In this document: positions 1 to 8,040 of the stretch, piece after piece | Numbering within the stretch: the first letter of the stretch is position 1 | How the letters are laid out: the number at the start of each line of letters is the position of its first letter | DNA from: Sulfitobacter mediterraneus | GTDB taxonomy: Bacteria; Pseudomonadota; Alphaproteobacteria; Rhodobacterales; Rhodobacteraceae | Assembly: GCF_016801775.1 (NCBI RefSeq) | Contig: NZ_CP069004.1 | Coordinates: 930,001-994,000 of the forward strand | Length of the DNA: 64,000 nucleotides | Direction: 5' to 3' | Notes under the pieces: generated by a model | What the model saw: only the letters and a program-made list of their open reading frames with translations | Databases searched by the model: none | What the model was told of the DNA's origin: nothing | Program-made: the position numbers and the translations under genes

Positions 1-589
1 CCAGGGTGGGCCGCAGCCCCTGCAATCCGCAGGCATAGGCCGGATAGCGGATGGAGCCGGCAATATCCGTGCCATGTCCGATCGCGCCAATGCCCGCCGC
101 AACCGCCGCTGCCGCACCGCCGGAAGACCCGCCGGGGGTAACGGCCTTGTTGCGGGGATTCAACGTCAGCCCATGCAGATTGTTCTTGGTGAACCAGCGC
201 ATTGAAAAGGCGGGTGTGTTGGTGCGTCCGATGATGACCGCGCCGGCCTTGCGCATGTTGGACACCACCGGGCTGTCGGCCTCGGCGATCAGGTTTTCCT
301 GCAACTGGAGGCCGTTTGTCGTGGCATGCCCGGCCTGATCGACATTGACCTTGATGGTGACAGGCACGCCGCACAGCGGGCCGGGATCAACGCCGCGCGC
401 GATGGCCTGATCAACCTTTTGTGCCGCGCTCAATGCCTCGTCGGGGAACTGCTGCACCACGGCGTTGATCTTGGGGTTCACCTCCGCCATGCGGTCCAGA
501 TGCGCTTGCGTCACTTCGGTGGCCGAAATGTCCTTGTTGCGGACCGCAGTGGCCGTCTGGGCGGCGGTCCATTGCCAAACCTGGGTCAT
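1..589 (-). CDS. Amidase (amidase signature family), N-terminal part only
   Basis: Amide hydrolase of the amidase signature family. The visible 196 residues start at an ATG complementary to 587-589, preceded by GGAGAG, and run off the left edge of the window. The Ser-cisSer-Lys catalytic set can be seen: Lys in PVTIKVNVD, the glycine/serine loop GGSSGGAAAAVA, and the nucleophile region TDIAGSIRYPA. The early residues (WQWTAAQTATAVRNKDIS) are typical of stand-alone amidases. It is more likely a general amidase than GatA, because gatB/gatC are not adjacent, but that side of the locus cannot be seen. The substrate is unknown. Confidence 0.88.
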   Translation of the reverse strand, partial: MTQVWQWTAAQTATAVRNKDISATEVTQAHLDRMAEVNPKINAVVQQFPDEALSAAQKVDQAIARGVDPGPLCGVPVTIKVNVDQAGHATTNGLQLQENLIAEADSPVVSNMRKAGAVIIGRTNTPAFSMRWFTKNNLHGLTLNPRNKAVTPGGSSGGAAAAVAAGIGAIGHGTDIAGSIRYPAYACGLQGLRPTL

Positions 590-897
590 GTCAGCTCTCC
601 TTTTGTCCGCAAAACCGGATCTACGCCGACCAGTTGGCGCGGCGTTTCAAGGGCAGTTTAGGCTGTTGCAGGATGCTGGCAACCAAGATGCGGTCAAAGC
701 GGCGGGGCAGCGTCCCGGCTTGGATTGTTGGCCTGCGGTTTATTGACCTTAACTTGAGTGAAAAGGGCGTTGTTTTTGGGCTTCACAATAACAATTGACT
801 GATCTCAGGTGCAGGCGTAATGACTCATCTGCGCCTTGATCATGACCCGGATTCGGCATGGGGCAAGGCGGTGCGTGTCGCTTTGGGGAGTGATGCA
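590..897. other. Intergenic region, no gene seen
   Basis: About 308 bases between the divergent amidase and DUF2147 genes. It should hold both promoters. I see no convincing RNA gene, repeat or terminator in it. Short open frames here have no recognisable start signals. Confidence 0.5.
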
Positions 898-1290
898 ATG
901 AAGTTTTCTAAACTGTTGTTTCCGCTTGTATTTTGCATGTTCTCTGCCGGTCCGGCAGCGGCAGATTGGCCTGTGGGCTTGTGGCAATCACCGCCTGACA
1001 CATCCGGTCTTGTCGTGCATGTGCGCACCAAGCCTTGCGGCCGGTCGATCTGTGGCCAGATTGAGCGGACAAAAGACAGGTTCGGCTATGACACACCGTC
1101 CAGTTTTGTCGGCCGCCGGATGCTGCTGGATATGCAGATCCAGCCAGATGGCAGCTATCAAGGCAAGATATGGGAGCCGCAAGGCAACCGCGTCCTGGCC
1201 TCGCGAATGCAGGTGAGCGGAAACATTATGCGGTTCCAGAACTGCGACAGCGGAACCTGTGTGAACGTCGACTGGACCCGCCTGCGTTGA
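898..1290 (+). CDS. Secreted DUF2147 family protein
   Basis: Small exported protein of 130 residues. The ATG at 898 is chosen because TTGGGGAG lies seven bases upstream and the first 23 residues (MKFSKLLFPLVFCMFSAGPA then AAA) form a clear signal peptide. An in-frame start 78 bases upstream would bury that signal. The mature part WPVGLWQSP...VHVRTKPCGRSICGQI...GKIWEP...MQVSGN...NVDWTRLR fits DUF2147, a short beta-rich periplasmic fold of unknown function. Two cysteine pairs (CGRSIC, CDSGTC) could form disulfides. It stands alone, with 190 bases of regulatory-looking DNA before phnD. Confidence 0.78.
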   Translation: MKFSKLLFPLVFCMFSAGPAAADWPVGLWQSPPDTSGLVVHVRTKPCGRSICGQIERTKDRFGYDTPSSFVGRRMLLDMQIQPDGSYQGKIWEPQGNRVLASRMQVSGNIMRFQNCDSGTCVNVDWTRLR

Positions 1291-1356
1291 TTTACGCAAA
1301 AGGTGTTGAAACGAAAAAACAGCCGCGCAGGACAATAACAATGTGAGGTGCAAAAG

Positions 1357-1392
1357 TTGTTTGCGCTCTAACAAATGCTGGTTGCGCTAACC
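1357..1392 (+). promoter_or_regulatory. Repeated TTGCGCT elements upstream of phnD
   Basis: TTGCGCT occurs at 1361-1367 and again at 1382-1388, exactly 21 bases (two helical turns) apart. Each copy sits inside a small inverted repeat: TTGTT(8)AACAA at 1357-1374 and GGTT(5)AACC at 1380-1392. This looks like a paired operator for the phn operon. The regulator is unknown. Confidence 0.4.
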
Positions 1393-1445
1393 TGTTGGGC
1401 GCAGCAGGGCAAAAATATCCTCAAAAATAGCTTTTCCTAGATCAA

Positions 1446-1459
1446 TGTTACCGCTAGCC
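1446..1459 (+). promoter_or_regulatory. LacI-like operator before phnD
   Basis: TGTTACCGCTAGCC matches the LacI-family pattern TGnnAnCGnTnnCA at all but the last position. It lies 12 bases before the GGAGG of phnD, a position where a repressor could block transcription. No LacI-family gene is visible in the window, so this is a weak call. Confidence 0.3.
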
Positions 1460-1482
1460 TCCTAAGCTTGGGAGGATATTAC

Positions 1483-2457
1483 ATGAAATTAATGAACACT
1501 CTTTTGTCTGGTGCGGCTTTTTCGCTGACTTTGGCCATCGCCGGACCCGCCGCCGCTGAGGATTGCCCGCGCGGTGATCTGGACAAGCGATTTTGCGATG
1601 TGAACGGGGATCTGATTGCGGACACGCCCACAGATCCGGCCGATCAGGTCGATCCCGATACACTGATCTTTGCCTATACACCTGTCGAAGATCCCGCCGT
1701 CTATAAAGAGGCATGGTCTGATTTCCTGACCCATCTGGAGAAAGAGACCGGCAAGTCTGTGGTCTTCTTTCCCGTTCAGAACAACGCCGCCCAGATTGAG
1801 GCGATGCGGTCGGGACGTTTGCACATTGCGGGCTTCAACACCGGGTCCAACCCTTTGGCTGTGAACTGCGCCGGGTTTAACCCCTTTACCATTATGGCGT
1901 CCAAAGACGGCAATTTCGGCTACGAGATGGAGATCATCACGTACCCCGGTTCCGGCATCGAAAAGGTTGAGGACATCAAAGGCAAACAATTGGCCTTTAC
2001 CTCGCCCACGTCAAACTCAGGCTTCAAAGCGCCAAGCGCGATTTTGAAAGGCGACTTTGACATGCTGCCAGAGCGGGACTTTGAACCGGTCTATTCGGGC
2101 AAGCATGACAATTCGATCCTGGGTGTGGCCAACAAAGACTACATGGCGGCCTCTATCGCCAATTCGGTCAAGGCGCGGATGCTGAGCCGGGACGTGATCA
2201 CCGAAGATCAAGTCAAGGTGATCTACAAATCGCAAACCTTCCCCACCACCGGTTTTGGCACGGCACACAACCTCACGCCCGAGCTGAAGGACAAGATCCG
2301 CAACGCGTTCTTTAACTTTGAGTGGGAAGGCACATCGCTGCAGGCGGAGTTTGAGAAATCAAACGAGGGCCAATTCCTTGAGATGACCTATCAGGAATTC
2401 TGGGAAGTGATCCGCAAGATCGACGCGGCAAATGGCGTCAGCTACGCTTGCGAATAA
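1483..2457 (+). CDS. phnD: Phosphonate/phosphate-type ABC transporter substrate-binding protein
   Basis: Periplasmic binding protein of 324 residues that should deliver a phosphonate, phosphite or related phosphorus compound to the PhnCEE transporter. The start at 1483 has GGAGG at 1471-1475. Signal peptide about 1-25, ending GPAAA. The core DTLIFAYTPVEDPAVYKEAW...FFPVQNNAAQIEAMRSGRLHIAGF...GKQLAFTSPTSNSG is characteristic of PhnD. After the signal comes a short insert with two cysteines and a D-x-N-x-D-x-x-x-D loop (residues 39-47) like a calcium-binding loop. First gene of a five-gene operon. The real ligand cannot be told from sequence. Confidence 0.9.
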   Translation: MKLMNTLLSGAAFSLTLAIAGPAAAEDCPRGDLDKRFCDVNGDLIADTPTDPADQVDPDTLIFAYTPVEDPAVYKEAWSDFLTHLEKETGKSVVFFPVQNNAAQIEAMRSGRLHIAGFNTGSNPLAVNCAGFNPFTIMASKDGNFGYEMEIITYPGSGIEKVEDIKGKQLAFTSPTSNSGFKAPSAILKGDFDMLPERDFEPVYSGKHDNSILGVANKDYMAASIANSVKARMLSRDVITEDQVKVIYKSQTFPTTGFGTAHNLTPELKDKIRNAFFNFEWEGTSLQAEFEKSNEGQFLEMTYQEFWEVIRKIDAANGVSYACE

Positions 2458-2526
2458 TCCTTGATTGGGCGGGCCAATGTGCCCGCCCTTTCCAACAAAA
2501 ATGTGCTTGGGGTAGGGGGGGCTTTC

Positions 2527-3327
2527 ATGCTGCGGCTTGAGAAGCTTGTGAAGACGTATAAGACCGGGGATCAGGCGCTGAAGGCGGTTGATCTGGAGAT
2601 ACCGGAAGGGCAGGTGTTGGCGCTTATCGGCCCATCGGGGGCGGGCAAGTCCACATTGATCCGGTGCATAAACCGATTGGTCGAACCGACCTCGGGCAAT
2701 GTCTATTTGGGTGATGTTGAATTGACCGGCCTGTCCTCGGGGATGCTGCGCAAGGAACGCCGGCGCATGGGCATGATCTTTCAGGAATACGCCTTGGTGG
2801 AACGGCTTTCTGTGATGGAAAATGTACTGTCCGGGCGTTTGGGGTATGTCGGATTTTGGCGCAGCTTCCTGCGCCGGTTCCCGCAAACGGATGTCGACGA
2901 AGCGTTTCGCCTGCTGGACCGTGTCGGCCTTGCTCATATGGCGGACAAACGCGCGGATGAATTGTCTGGCGGGCAACGGCAACGGGTCGGCATTTGCCGC
3001 GCCTTGATCCAAAACCCCGCGCTTCTGCTGGTCGATGAACCGACCGCATCACTTGATCCCAAAACCTCCCGCCAGATCATGCGCCTGATTTGTGAGCTGT
3101 GCAAAGAACGCGGGCTGGCTGCGATCATCAACATCCATGATGTCGCCTTGGCCCAGAGGTTTGTTCAACGGGTGATTGGCCTGCGCTTTGGCGAGATGGT
3201 CTATGACGGGCCGCCCGATGGGCTGACGCCGGACAAACTGACCGAGATTTACGGCGAAGAAGACTGGGAAGCGACCATTGAGGCCGTCGATGAGGACGAG
3301 CTTGAGACCGAAGGTGCGGTGTTATGA
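2527..3327 (+). CDS. phnC: Phosphonate-type ABC transporter ATP-binding protein
   Basis: ATPase of 266 residues powering the phn importer. Walker [10 protein letters not shown] is at 35-43, the signature is [15 protein letters not shown] and Walker B is [13 protein letters not shown]. The Q-loop region [26 protein letters not shown] is a PhnC hallmark. ATG 2527 is chosen because it follows a G-rich ribosome binding site and starts at the conserved [11 protein letters not shown]. The acidic C-terminal tail is somewhat longer than usual. Its stop overlaps the phnE start as ATGA, which implies translational coupling. Confidence 0.93.
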   Translation: MLRLEKLVKTYKTGDQALKAVDLEIPEGQVLALIGPSGAGKSTLIRCINRLVEPTSGNVYLGDVELTGLSSGMLRKERRRMGMIFQEYALVERLSVMENVLSGRLGYVGFWRSFLRRFPQTDVDEAFRLLDRVGLAHMADKRADELSGGQRQRVGICRALIQNPALLLVDEPTASLDPKTSRQIMRLICELCKERGLAAIINIHDVALAQRFVQRVIGLRFGEMVYDGPPDGLTPDKLTEIYGEEDWEATIEAVDEDELETEGAVL

Positions 3328-4145
3328 GCGATACAGCCTTTGACGTCGCGGGCCGCATTGGCAAGCCGTGGAAAAAACCGCCCTTCATTCAGCGGCCCTG
3401 GCTGCGATGGACATTGCTGCTGGCCGCGCTCGCCTATTTGATCGCCGCATATATGACCATCGAAGTAAATTGGACGCGAGTCTATGAGGGGCTAGAACGG
3501 GGTAAAAAGTTCGTTCTTGCCTTTGCCAACCCCGACTTCACCACCCGGTCCTCTGACATCTACGAAGGCATGAAGGAAAGCATCATAATGACCGTCGCCG
3601 CCTCTGTGGTGGGGATCGCAATCTCGATCCCGATTGCCTTGGGTGCCGCCCGCAATGTTGCCCCTTTGCCGGTCTATCTGATCTGCCGCGGCATCATTGC
3701 CATCAGCCGCGCCTTGCAAGAGATCATCGTCGCCATCCTGCTGGTCGCGATCTTTGGCTTTGGGCCGCTTGCAGGTTTTCTCACGCTCAGCTTTGCCACC
3801 ATCGGTTTTTTGTCCAAACTGCTGGCCGAAGACATCGAAAGCATGGACAAGGTGCAAGCCGAAGCGATCAAGGCCTCGGGCGCACGCTGGACGCAATGGA
3901 TCAATTACGGCGTGCAACCGCAAGTCATGCCACGGCTTATCGGTCTTTCCATGTACCGTCTCGACATCAACTTTCGGGAAAGTGCGATCCTCGGACTTGT
4001 CGGTGCAGGCGGCATTGGCGCGACGTTGAATACCGCGTTTGACCGCTATGAATACGACACAGCGGCGGCGATCCTGCTGATTATCATCGTGATCGTCATG
4101 GGGCTGGAATACCTCTCCGGCGTGATCAGGGCACGGGTGCAATAA
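3324..4145 (+). CDS. phnE: Phosphonate-type ABC transporter permease, first copy
   Basis: Inner-membrane permease of 273 residues with about six hydrophobic segments. The EAA-type loop [19 protein letters not shown] faces the ATPase. The C-terminal part [24 protein letters not shown] is strongly conserved in PhnE. The start overlaps phnC by four bases and the end overlaps the second phnE by one base (TAATG). With the next gene it would form a heterodimeric channel. Confidence 0.92.
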   Translation: MSDTAFDVAGRIGKPWKKPPFIQRPWLRWTLLLAALAYLIAAYMTIEVNWTRVYEGLERGKKFVLAFANPDFTTRSSDIYEGMKESIIMTVAASVVGIAISIPIALGAARNVAPLPVYLICRGIIAISRALQEIIVAILLVAIFGFGPLAGFLTLSFATIGFLSKLLAEDIESMDKVQAEAIKASGARWTQWINYGVQPQVMPRLIGLSMYRLDINFRESAILGLVGAGGIGATLNTAFDRYEYDTAAAILLIIIVIVMGLEYLSGVIRARVQ

Positions 4146-4960
4146 TGCCGGTACAAGACCTCAAAGGCCAAAAGATCTGGCAACGCCGGACGGGCCGGGA
4201 AAGCCTGTTTCACTGGATGCTCTGGCTGATCGGGATCGCCGTCTTTGCCTATTGCTGGCAACAGATTTCCAAATCAACAACCTGGTTCTTTGTCTGGGAT
4301 GCGCCGCGCATCGCCAATGACATCTGGACCCGCGCCACCCCGCCGAAATGGGACTATATTGCGCAATTGGGCAAGCCGATCTGGGACACCATCAACATTG
4401 CCACATTGGGCACCCTGTTTGCATTGATCCTTGCGGTGCCAGTCGCGTTTTTGGCGGCGCGCAACACAACCCCGTCACGCTTTGCCGTGCGGCCCATTGC
4501 CTTGTTGATCATCGTGTCCACCCGGTCGATCAACTCACTGATCTGGGCGCTGCTTTTGATCGCGATCATTGGGCCGGGGGTCTTTGCGGGCGTCATCGCC
4601 ATCGCAATCCGGTCCATCGGATTTTGTGCCAAGCTTCTCTACGAAGCCATTGAAGAGATTGACGAAACCCAGGTCGAGGCCATCACCGCCACCGGCGCTT
4701 CGCGTTGGCAGGTGATGGCCTATGGCATTGTGCCGCAGATCCTGCCGGCCTTTGCCGGGATCGCGGTGTTCCGCTGGGACATCAACATCCGCGAAAGCAC
4801 GGTTCTGGGCCTGGTCGGCGCAGGCGGCATTGGTTTGCAACTGTCCTCCTCGCTCAATGTGCTGGCATGGCCCCAGGTGTCGCTGATCCTGCTGGTGATC
4901 CTGGCGGCGGTTGTGATCTCTGAATGGGTGTCGGCCAAGGTGCGCGGCGCGATCATCTAG
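4145..4960 (+). CDS. phnE: Phosphonate-type ABC transporter permease, second copy
   Basis: Second PhnE-type permease, 271 residues, paralogous to the gene before it. The shared landmarks are EAIEEIDETQVEAITATGASRWQ and [20 protein letters not shown]. Tandem phnE genes are common in alphaproteobacterial phosphonate and phosphite importers. The start ATG shares its A with the TAA of the first copy. The N-terminus GQKIWQRRTGRESLF is basic and cytoplasmic, followed by a membrane segment around 20-40. Confidence 0.92.
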   Translation: MPVQDLKGQKIWQRRTGRESLFHWMLWLIGIAVFAYCWQQISKSTTWFFVWDAPRIANDIWTRATPPKWDYIAQLGKPIWDTINIATLGTLFALILAVPVAFLAARNTTPSRFAVRPIALLIIVSTRSINSLIWALLLIAIIGPGVFAGVIAIAIRSIGFCAKLLYEAIEEIDETQVEAITATGASRWQVMAYGIVPQILPAFAGIAVFRWDINIRESTVLGLVGAGGIGLQLSSSLNVLAWPQVSLILLVILAAVVISEWVSAKVRGAII

Positions 4961-4972
4961 GGAGCCCAAGCC

Positions 4973-5866
4973 TTGAACATGAACGAAGCATTTGCGGCGT
5001 ACGAAAACGTGCGCCACCGCTTGCCCGCAGTGACCCGTGGTGGCGCCTGTCAAAGAATGGCGCATCTCGAAGCGATTGCCGACCAGATTGATGTTTTCCT
5101 TCTGGATGCGTTCGGGGTGTTGAACATCGGCGAGACCGCAATCGAGGGCGTGCCCGCGCGCGTGGCAAGACTTCAAAAGGCAGGCAAACGGGTGATCGTT
5201 GTCTCCAATGCGGCAGGCTACCCCCATGCGGATCTGATGGCGAAATACGCCCGCCTTGGCTATGATTTTGCGCCCGAAGACGTGATCACCAGCCGCAAGA
5301 CCATCCTGCATGGCCTGCGCTCAGAACCTGCGCGGCGCTGGGGCTTGATGGCGAACAAGGCGCTTGGACGGGCGGATCTGGACGGGCTTGATGTCACCTA
5401 TCTAATGGATGATCCGCAGCCCTACGACCGCGCTGAGGCCTTTTTGCTGCTTGGCAGCGCGATCTGGACCGCGGCGCGGCAAGACCTGTTGATCAGCTCT
5501 TTGCGGGCCAATCCAAGGCCCGTTTACGTGGGCAACCCCGACATCGTCGCGCCGCGTGAGACCGGCTTTTCCACAGAACCGGGGCACTTTGCCCATGATC
5601 TCGCAGACGCAACCGGCATCGCGCCGCAGTTCTTTGGCAAGCCGTTCGGCAATATCTTTGACATGGCGTTTGACCTGCTTGGCGGGATTGATCCGAACCG
5701 CACTGTGATGGTCGGCGATAGCCTGCACACAGATATTCTGGGCGGGCAGGCGGCAGGGATCAAAACCGCTTTGATATCGGGCTATGGTTTTTTTGGTGGC
5801 CATGATGTGGATGGGCCAATTGCGACCTCGGGCATTCAGCCGGATTTCATTCTGGACCGCCCCTGA
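4973..5866 (+). CDS. HAD-superfamily class IIA hydrolase in the phn operon
   Basis: Cytoplasmic phosphatase-like protein of 297 residues. Motif I is VFLLDAFGVLN (Asp45 as nucleophile, with Phe where most HAD enzymes have the second, acid/base Asp). Motif II lies in VIVVSNAAGYP, the motif III lysine in GKPFGNIFD and motif IV in MVGDSLHTDILGG. This matches the class IIA group with a D-x-W/F motif I. GGGAG at 4960-4964 favours the TTG at 4973 over the ATG at 4979. Lying 12 bases after phnE, it probably dephosphorylates the imported compound or a product of it, but no C-P lyase or phosphonatase is present nearby. Confidence 0.85.
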   Translation: MNMNEAFAAYENVRHRLPAVTRGGACQRMAHLEAIADQIDVFLLDAFGVLNIGETAIEGVPARVARLQKAGKRVIVVSNAAGYPHADLMAKYARLGYDFAPEDVITSRKTILHGLRSEPARRWGLMANKALGRADLDGLDVTYLMDDPQPYDRAEAFLLLGSAIWTAARQDLLISSLRANPRPVYVGNPDIVAPRETGFSTEPGHFAHDLADATGIAPQFFGKPFGNIFDMAFDLLGGIDPNRTVMVGDSLHTDILGGQAAGIKTALISGYGFFGGHDVDGPIATSGIQPDFILDRP

Positions 5867-5919
5867 ACCCGCCGCAGTCATACTGCGCGGCGAATCTACG
5901 AAGGTCATCGGAAAAATAG

Positions 5920-6009
5920 TGGCGGAGAGACAGGGATTCGAACCCTGGGTAGGCTTGCACCCACAACGGTTTTCGAGACCGCCCCGTTCGACCACTCCGG
6001 CACCTCTCC
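5920..6009 (-). tRNA. tRNA-Ser (anticodon CGA)
   Basis: Full class II tRNA on the minus strand. Seven-pair acceptor stem GGAGAGG/TCTCTCC, long variable arm, T-loop GGTTCGAATCC, and anticodon loop CTCGAAA giving anticodon CGA for UCG codons. The 3' CCA is encoded (TGG at 5920-5922 on the plus strand). It lies between the convergent end of the HAD gene and the divergent DUF2059 pair. Confidence 0.96.
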
Positions 6010-6151
6010 GCGGGGGTCTGGTGCGCCCATTTAGTCGGCTTGGGGCGCAGTGACAAGGGGCGATAGGCGCCTTTTGGCGGCACACGGGAAATTTCATTGC
6101 CCCGCGCCGATGATTGCCTAAGTTATAAGAAGACCCAGCAAAGGATGCCTT

Positions 6152-6991
6152 ATGACTGCCGCGCTTCGCTTTCCGATATTCGCCGTGATGATGGGGTTGA
6201 CGCTTTTGCTGTCGCACCGGCCCGCTGAGGCGGCGGATCAACAAAAGCTTGATGCTTTTCTGGAAGTCACCGGATTTGACGTCGCGCTGGAGAGCATCCG
6301 GCTGTCAGCAGATTCCGCGCCGCAAATGTTGGGCATTGAGGCGGATGCCTTTGGCTCTGAATGGTCGCGGCTGGTCAGCGAGGTTTTTGACACCGAGCTG
6401 ATGCATGGCATGGCTCTTGAGATCCTTGGCACCACGCTCAGCGATGATTTGCTGGTTCATGCCGCGGATTTCTACGCCAGCGATCTGGGCAAACGCTTGG
6501 TTCAGGCGGAGAACATCTCTCATATGATCGACGAGGACGGCCTGAAATCAGAGGCGGGCGGCGCAATTCTGGCCGGATTGGAACAAATCGGATCGCCGCG
6601 AGTGGATATCCTGCGTGATCTCAACGATGCCACCGATGTGGCGGGCAGCTCCATCCGGGCCATTCAGGAGGTGCAGATCCGGTTTCTGCTGGCCGCTGCC
6701 GGGGCAGGGGTGATTGAGCTGCGCATGGATGAGCCGGACCTGCGCGAGGCGATGCGCAGCCAGGAAGACGATCTGCGGGCCTCCGTCAAACAAAGTGCGC
6801 TGGCCAGTTCCGCCTATACTTATCAGGCGTTTTCGGATGAGGAGGTCAGCATCTATGCCGAGGCCCTTGCCCATCCCAAGATGCAGGAGGTCTATGCCCT
6901 GATGAACGCCGTGCAATACGAGATTATGGCAAACCGGTTTGAGGCAGTCGCGGCGCGCCTGTCGGGCATGCAGCCCAGTCAGGATTTGTAA
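6152..6991 (+). CDS. Secreted DUF2059-like protein, first of a tandem pair
   Basis: Exported, mostly helical protein of 279 residues. The first 28 residues (MTAALRFPIFAVMMGLTLLL...PAEAA) form a signal peptide. Two related halves each hold a DUF2059-like module: a helix with LSDDLLVHAADFYASDLGKRLV and again FSDEEVSIYAEALAHPKMQEVY, both of the pattern 'aspartate/acidic turn, then A-x-FY-x-S-x-x-G'. The next gene begins directly after its TAA, so the two are an operon and probably paralogues. Function unknown. Confidence 0.75.
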   Translation: MTAALRFPIFAVMMGLTLLLSHRPAEAADQQKLDAFLEVTGFDVALESIRLSADSAPQMLGIEADAFGSEWSRLVSEVFDTELMHGMALEILGTTLSDDLLVHAADFYASDLGKRLVQAENISHMIDEDGLKSEAGGAILAGLEQIGSPRVDILRDLNDATDVAGSSIRAIQEVQIRFLLAAAGAGVIELRMDEPDLREAMRSQEDDLRASVKQSALASSAYTYQAFSDEEVSIYAEALAHPKMQEVYALMNAVQYEIMANRFEAVAARLSGMQPSQDL

Positions 6992-7807
6992 ATGATACGT
7001 GCCGTTCTGATCGCGCCGCTGCTGTTCATGCTGGCCTTGGCACCCGCTTGGGCCGACGCACGGCTGACCGTGCTGGTCGATGTTCTGAAACTGCGCGAGG
7101 CCGCATTGATCCTGCGCGAAGAGGGGATCAGCTACGCCGAGGATCTCAACAATGATATGCTTGCCGGCGAAGGCGGGGCAGGCTGGCAGCAACAGGTCGC
7201 CGCGATCTATGACCCGGAGCGGATGGTGGAAATGGTTCGCCGCGATCTGAAAATCGGGGTTTTTGGCGCAGATCGGGGCGAGGTTATTGCGTTTTTCAGC
7301 ACCGATCTGGGCATCCAGATTGTCGATCTGGAAAATTCCGCCCGTGCCGCCATTCAAGACCCTGACATCGAAGCAGCGGCAAGGGACCGTTATGCCGCGC
7401 TGGCGGGCAGCGATGACCCAAGGCTCGCCCTGATCCGCGAGATGGTAGAGGGCGGCGACATGATCAACCGTAACGTCACCAGCGCCATGAACGCCAACTA
7501 CCAGTTTATGCGCGGGCTGGTCACGGGCGGGGCACTTGAGATGTCTGATGAGGATATTCTACGCGATGTCGCCAGCGAGATCGACGAGATTACCGAAGAC
7601 ACAACCGCATGGCTCTATGGGTATATGCTGCTGGCCTATTCGCCGCTCAGCGATGCGGAACTGGCCGCTTATGTCGCCTTTGCACAGACGCGGGCCGGGC
7701 AATCCCTGAACGCCGCGCTGTTTGACGGGTTTGGCAAAGCCTATGAGGATATTTCCTATGCTTTGGGCCGCGCTGTGGCCTTGAATATGACGGCACAGGA
7801 GCTTTAA
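6992..7807 (+). CDS. Secreted DUF2059-like protein, second of a tandem pair
   Basis: Protein of 271 residues with a signal peptide (LLFMLALAPAWA, cut about residue 21) and helical repeats like its neighbour: GEVIAFFSTDLGIQIVDLE and LSDAELAAYVAFAQTRAGQSL. The start codon abuts the stop of the preceding gene without a gap. Sequence resemblance between the two is moderate, which suggests an old duplication and possibly a periplasmic heterodimer. No enzyme motif seen. Confidence 0.73.
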   Translation: MIRAVLIAPLLFMLALAPAWADARLTVLVDVLKLREAALILREEGISYAEDLNNDMLAGEGGAGWQQQVAAIYDPERMVEMVRRDLKIGVFGADRGEVIAFFSTDLGIQIVDLENSARAAIQDPDIEAAARDRYAALAGSDDPRLALIREMVEGGDMINRNVTSAMNANYQFMRGLVTGGALEMSDEDILRDVASEIDEITEDTTAWLYGYMLLAYSPLSDAELAAYVAFAQTRAGQSLNAALFDGFGKAYEDISYALGRAVALNMTAQEL

Positions 7808-7891
7808 TCGCTGGGGCAGCTTGGTCGCTGGTTGATAAATGCAGATTTGCCCGGAAAGCTGCTTGACTTAAACAGGTATTCCCCCGATAAG

Positions 7892-7928
7892 CCCGCATCC
7901 CGGCGGGTTTCCCGCTTTCGGGTTTTTT
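7892..7928 (+). terminator. Hairpin/terminator in the rplU leader, possible attenuator
   Basis: Stem CCCGC/GCGGG (7892-7896 with 7903-7907) is followed by CCCG-CTTT-CGGG (7911-7922) and six T (7923-7928). The GCGGG at 7903-7907 can instead pair with CCCGC at 7911-7915 (loop TTT), which would destroy both. It either ends the DUF2059 transcript or controls rplU-rpmA. Confidence 0.6.
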
Positions 7929-8040
7929 ATCAATGACGCCCGAATGGGCGCGCTGTTCGAGGTGGATCAGGCCAGCAGGCCCATCCGGAAACACCCGCAA
8001 GGGGACCATAGAACGCGGCAACGACGTAAAGGAAGACGCA

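Noticed and set aside
5866..5895. Possible terminator after the HAD gene
   Set aside because: CGCCGCAGT can pair with ACTGCGCGGCG only with a bulge, and no T tract follows.
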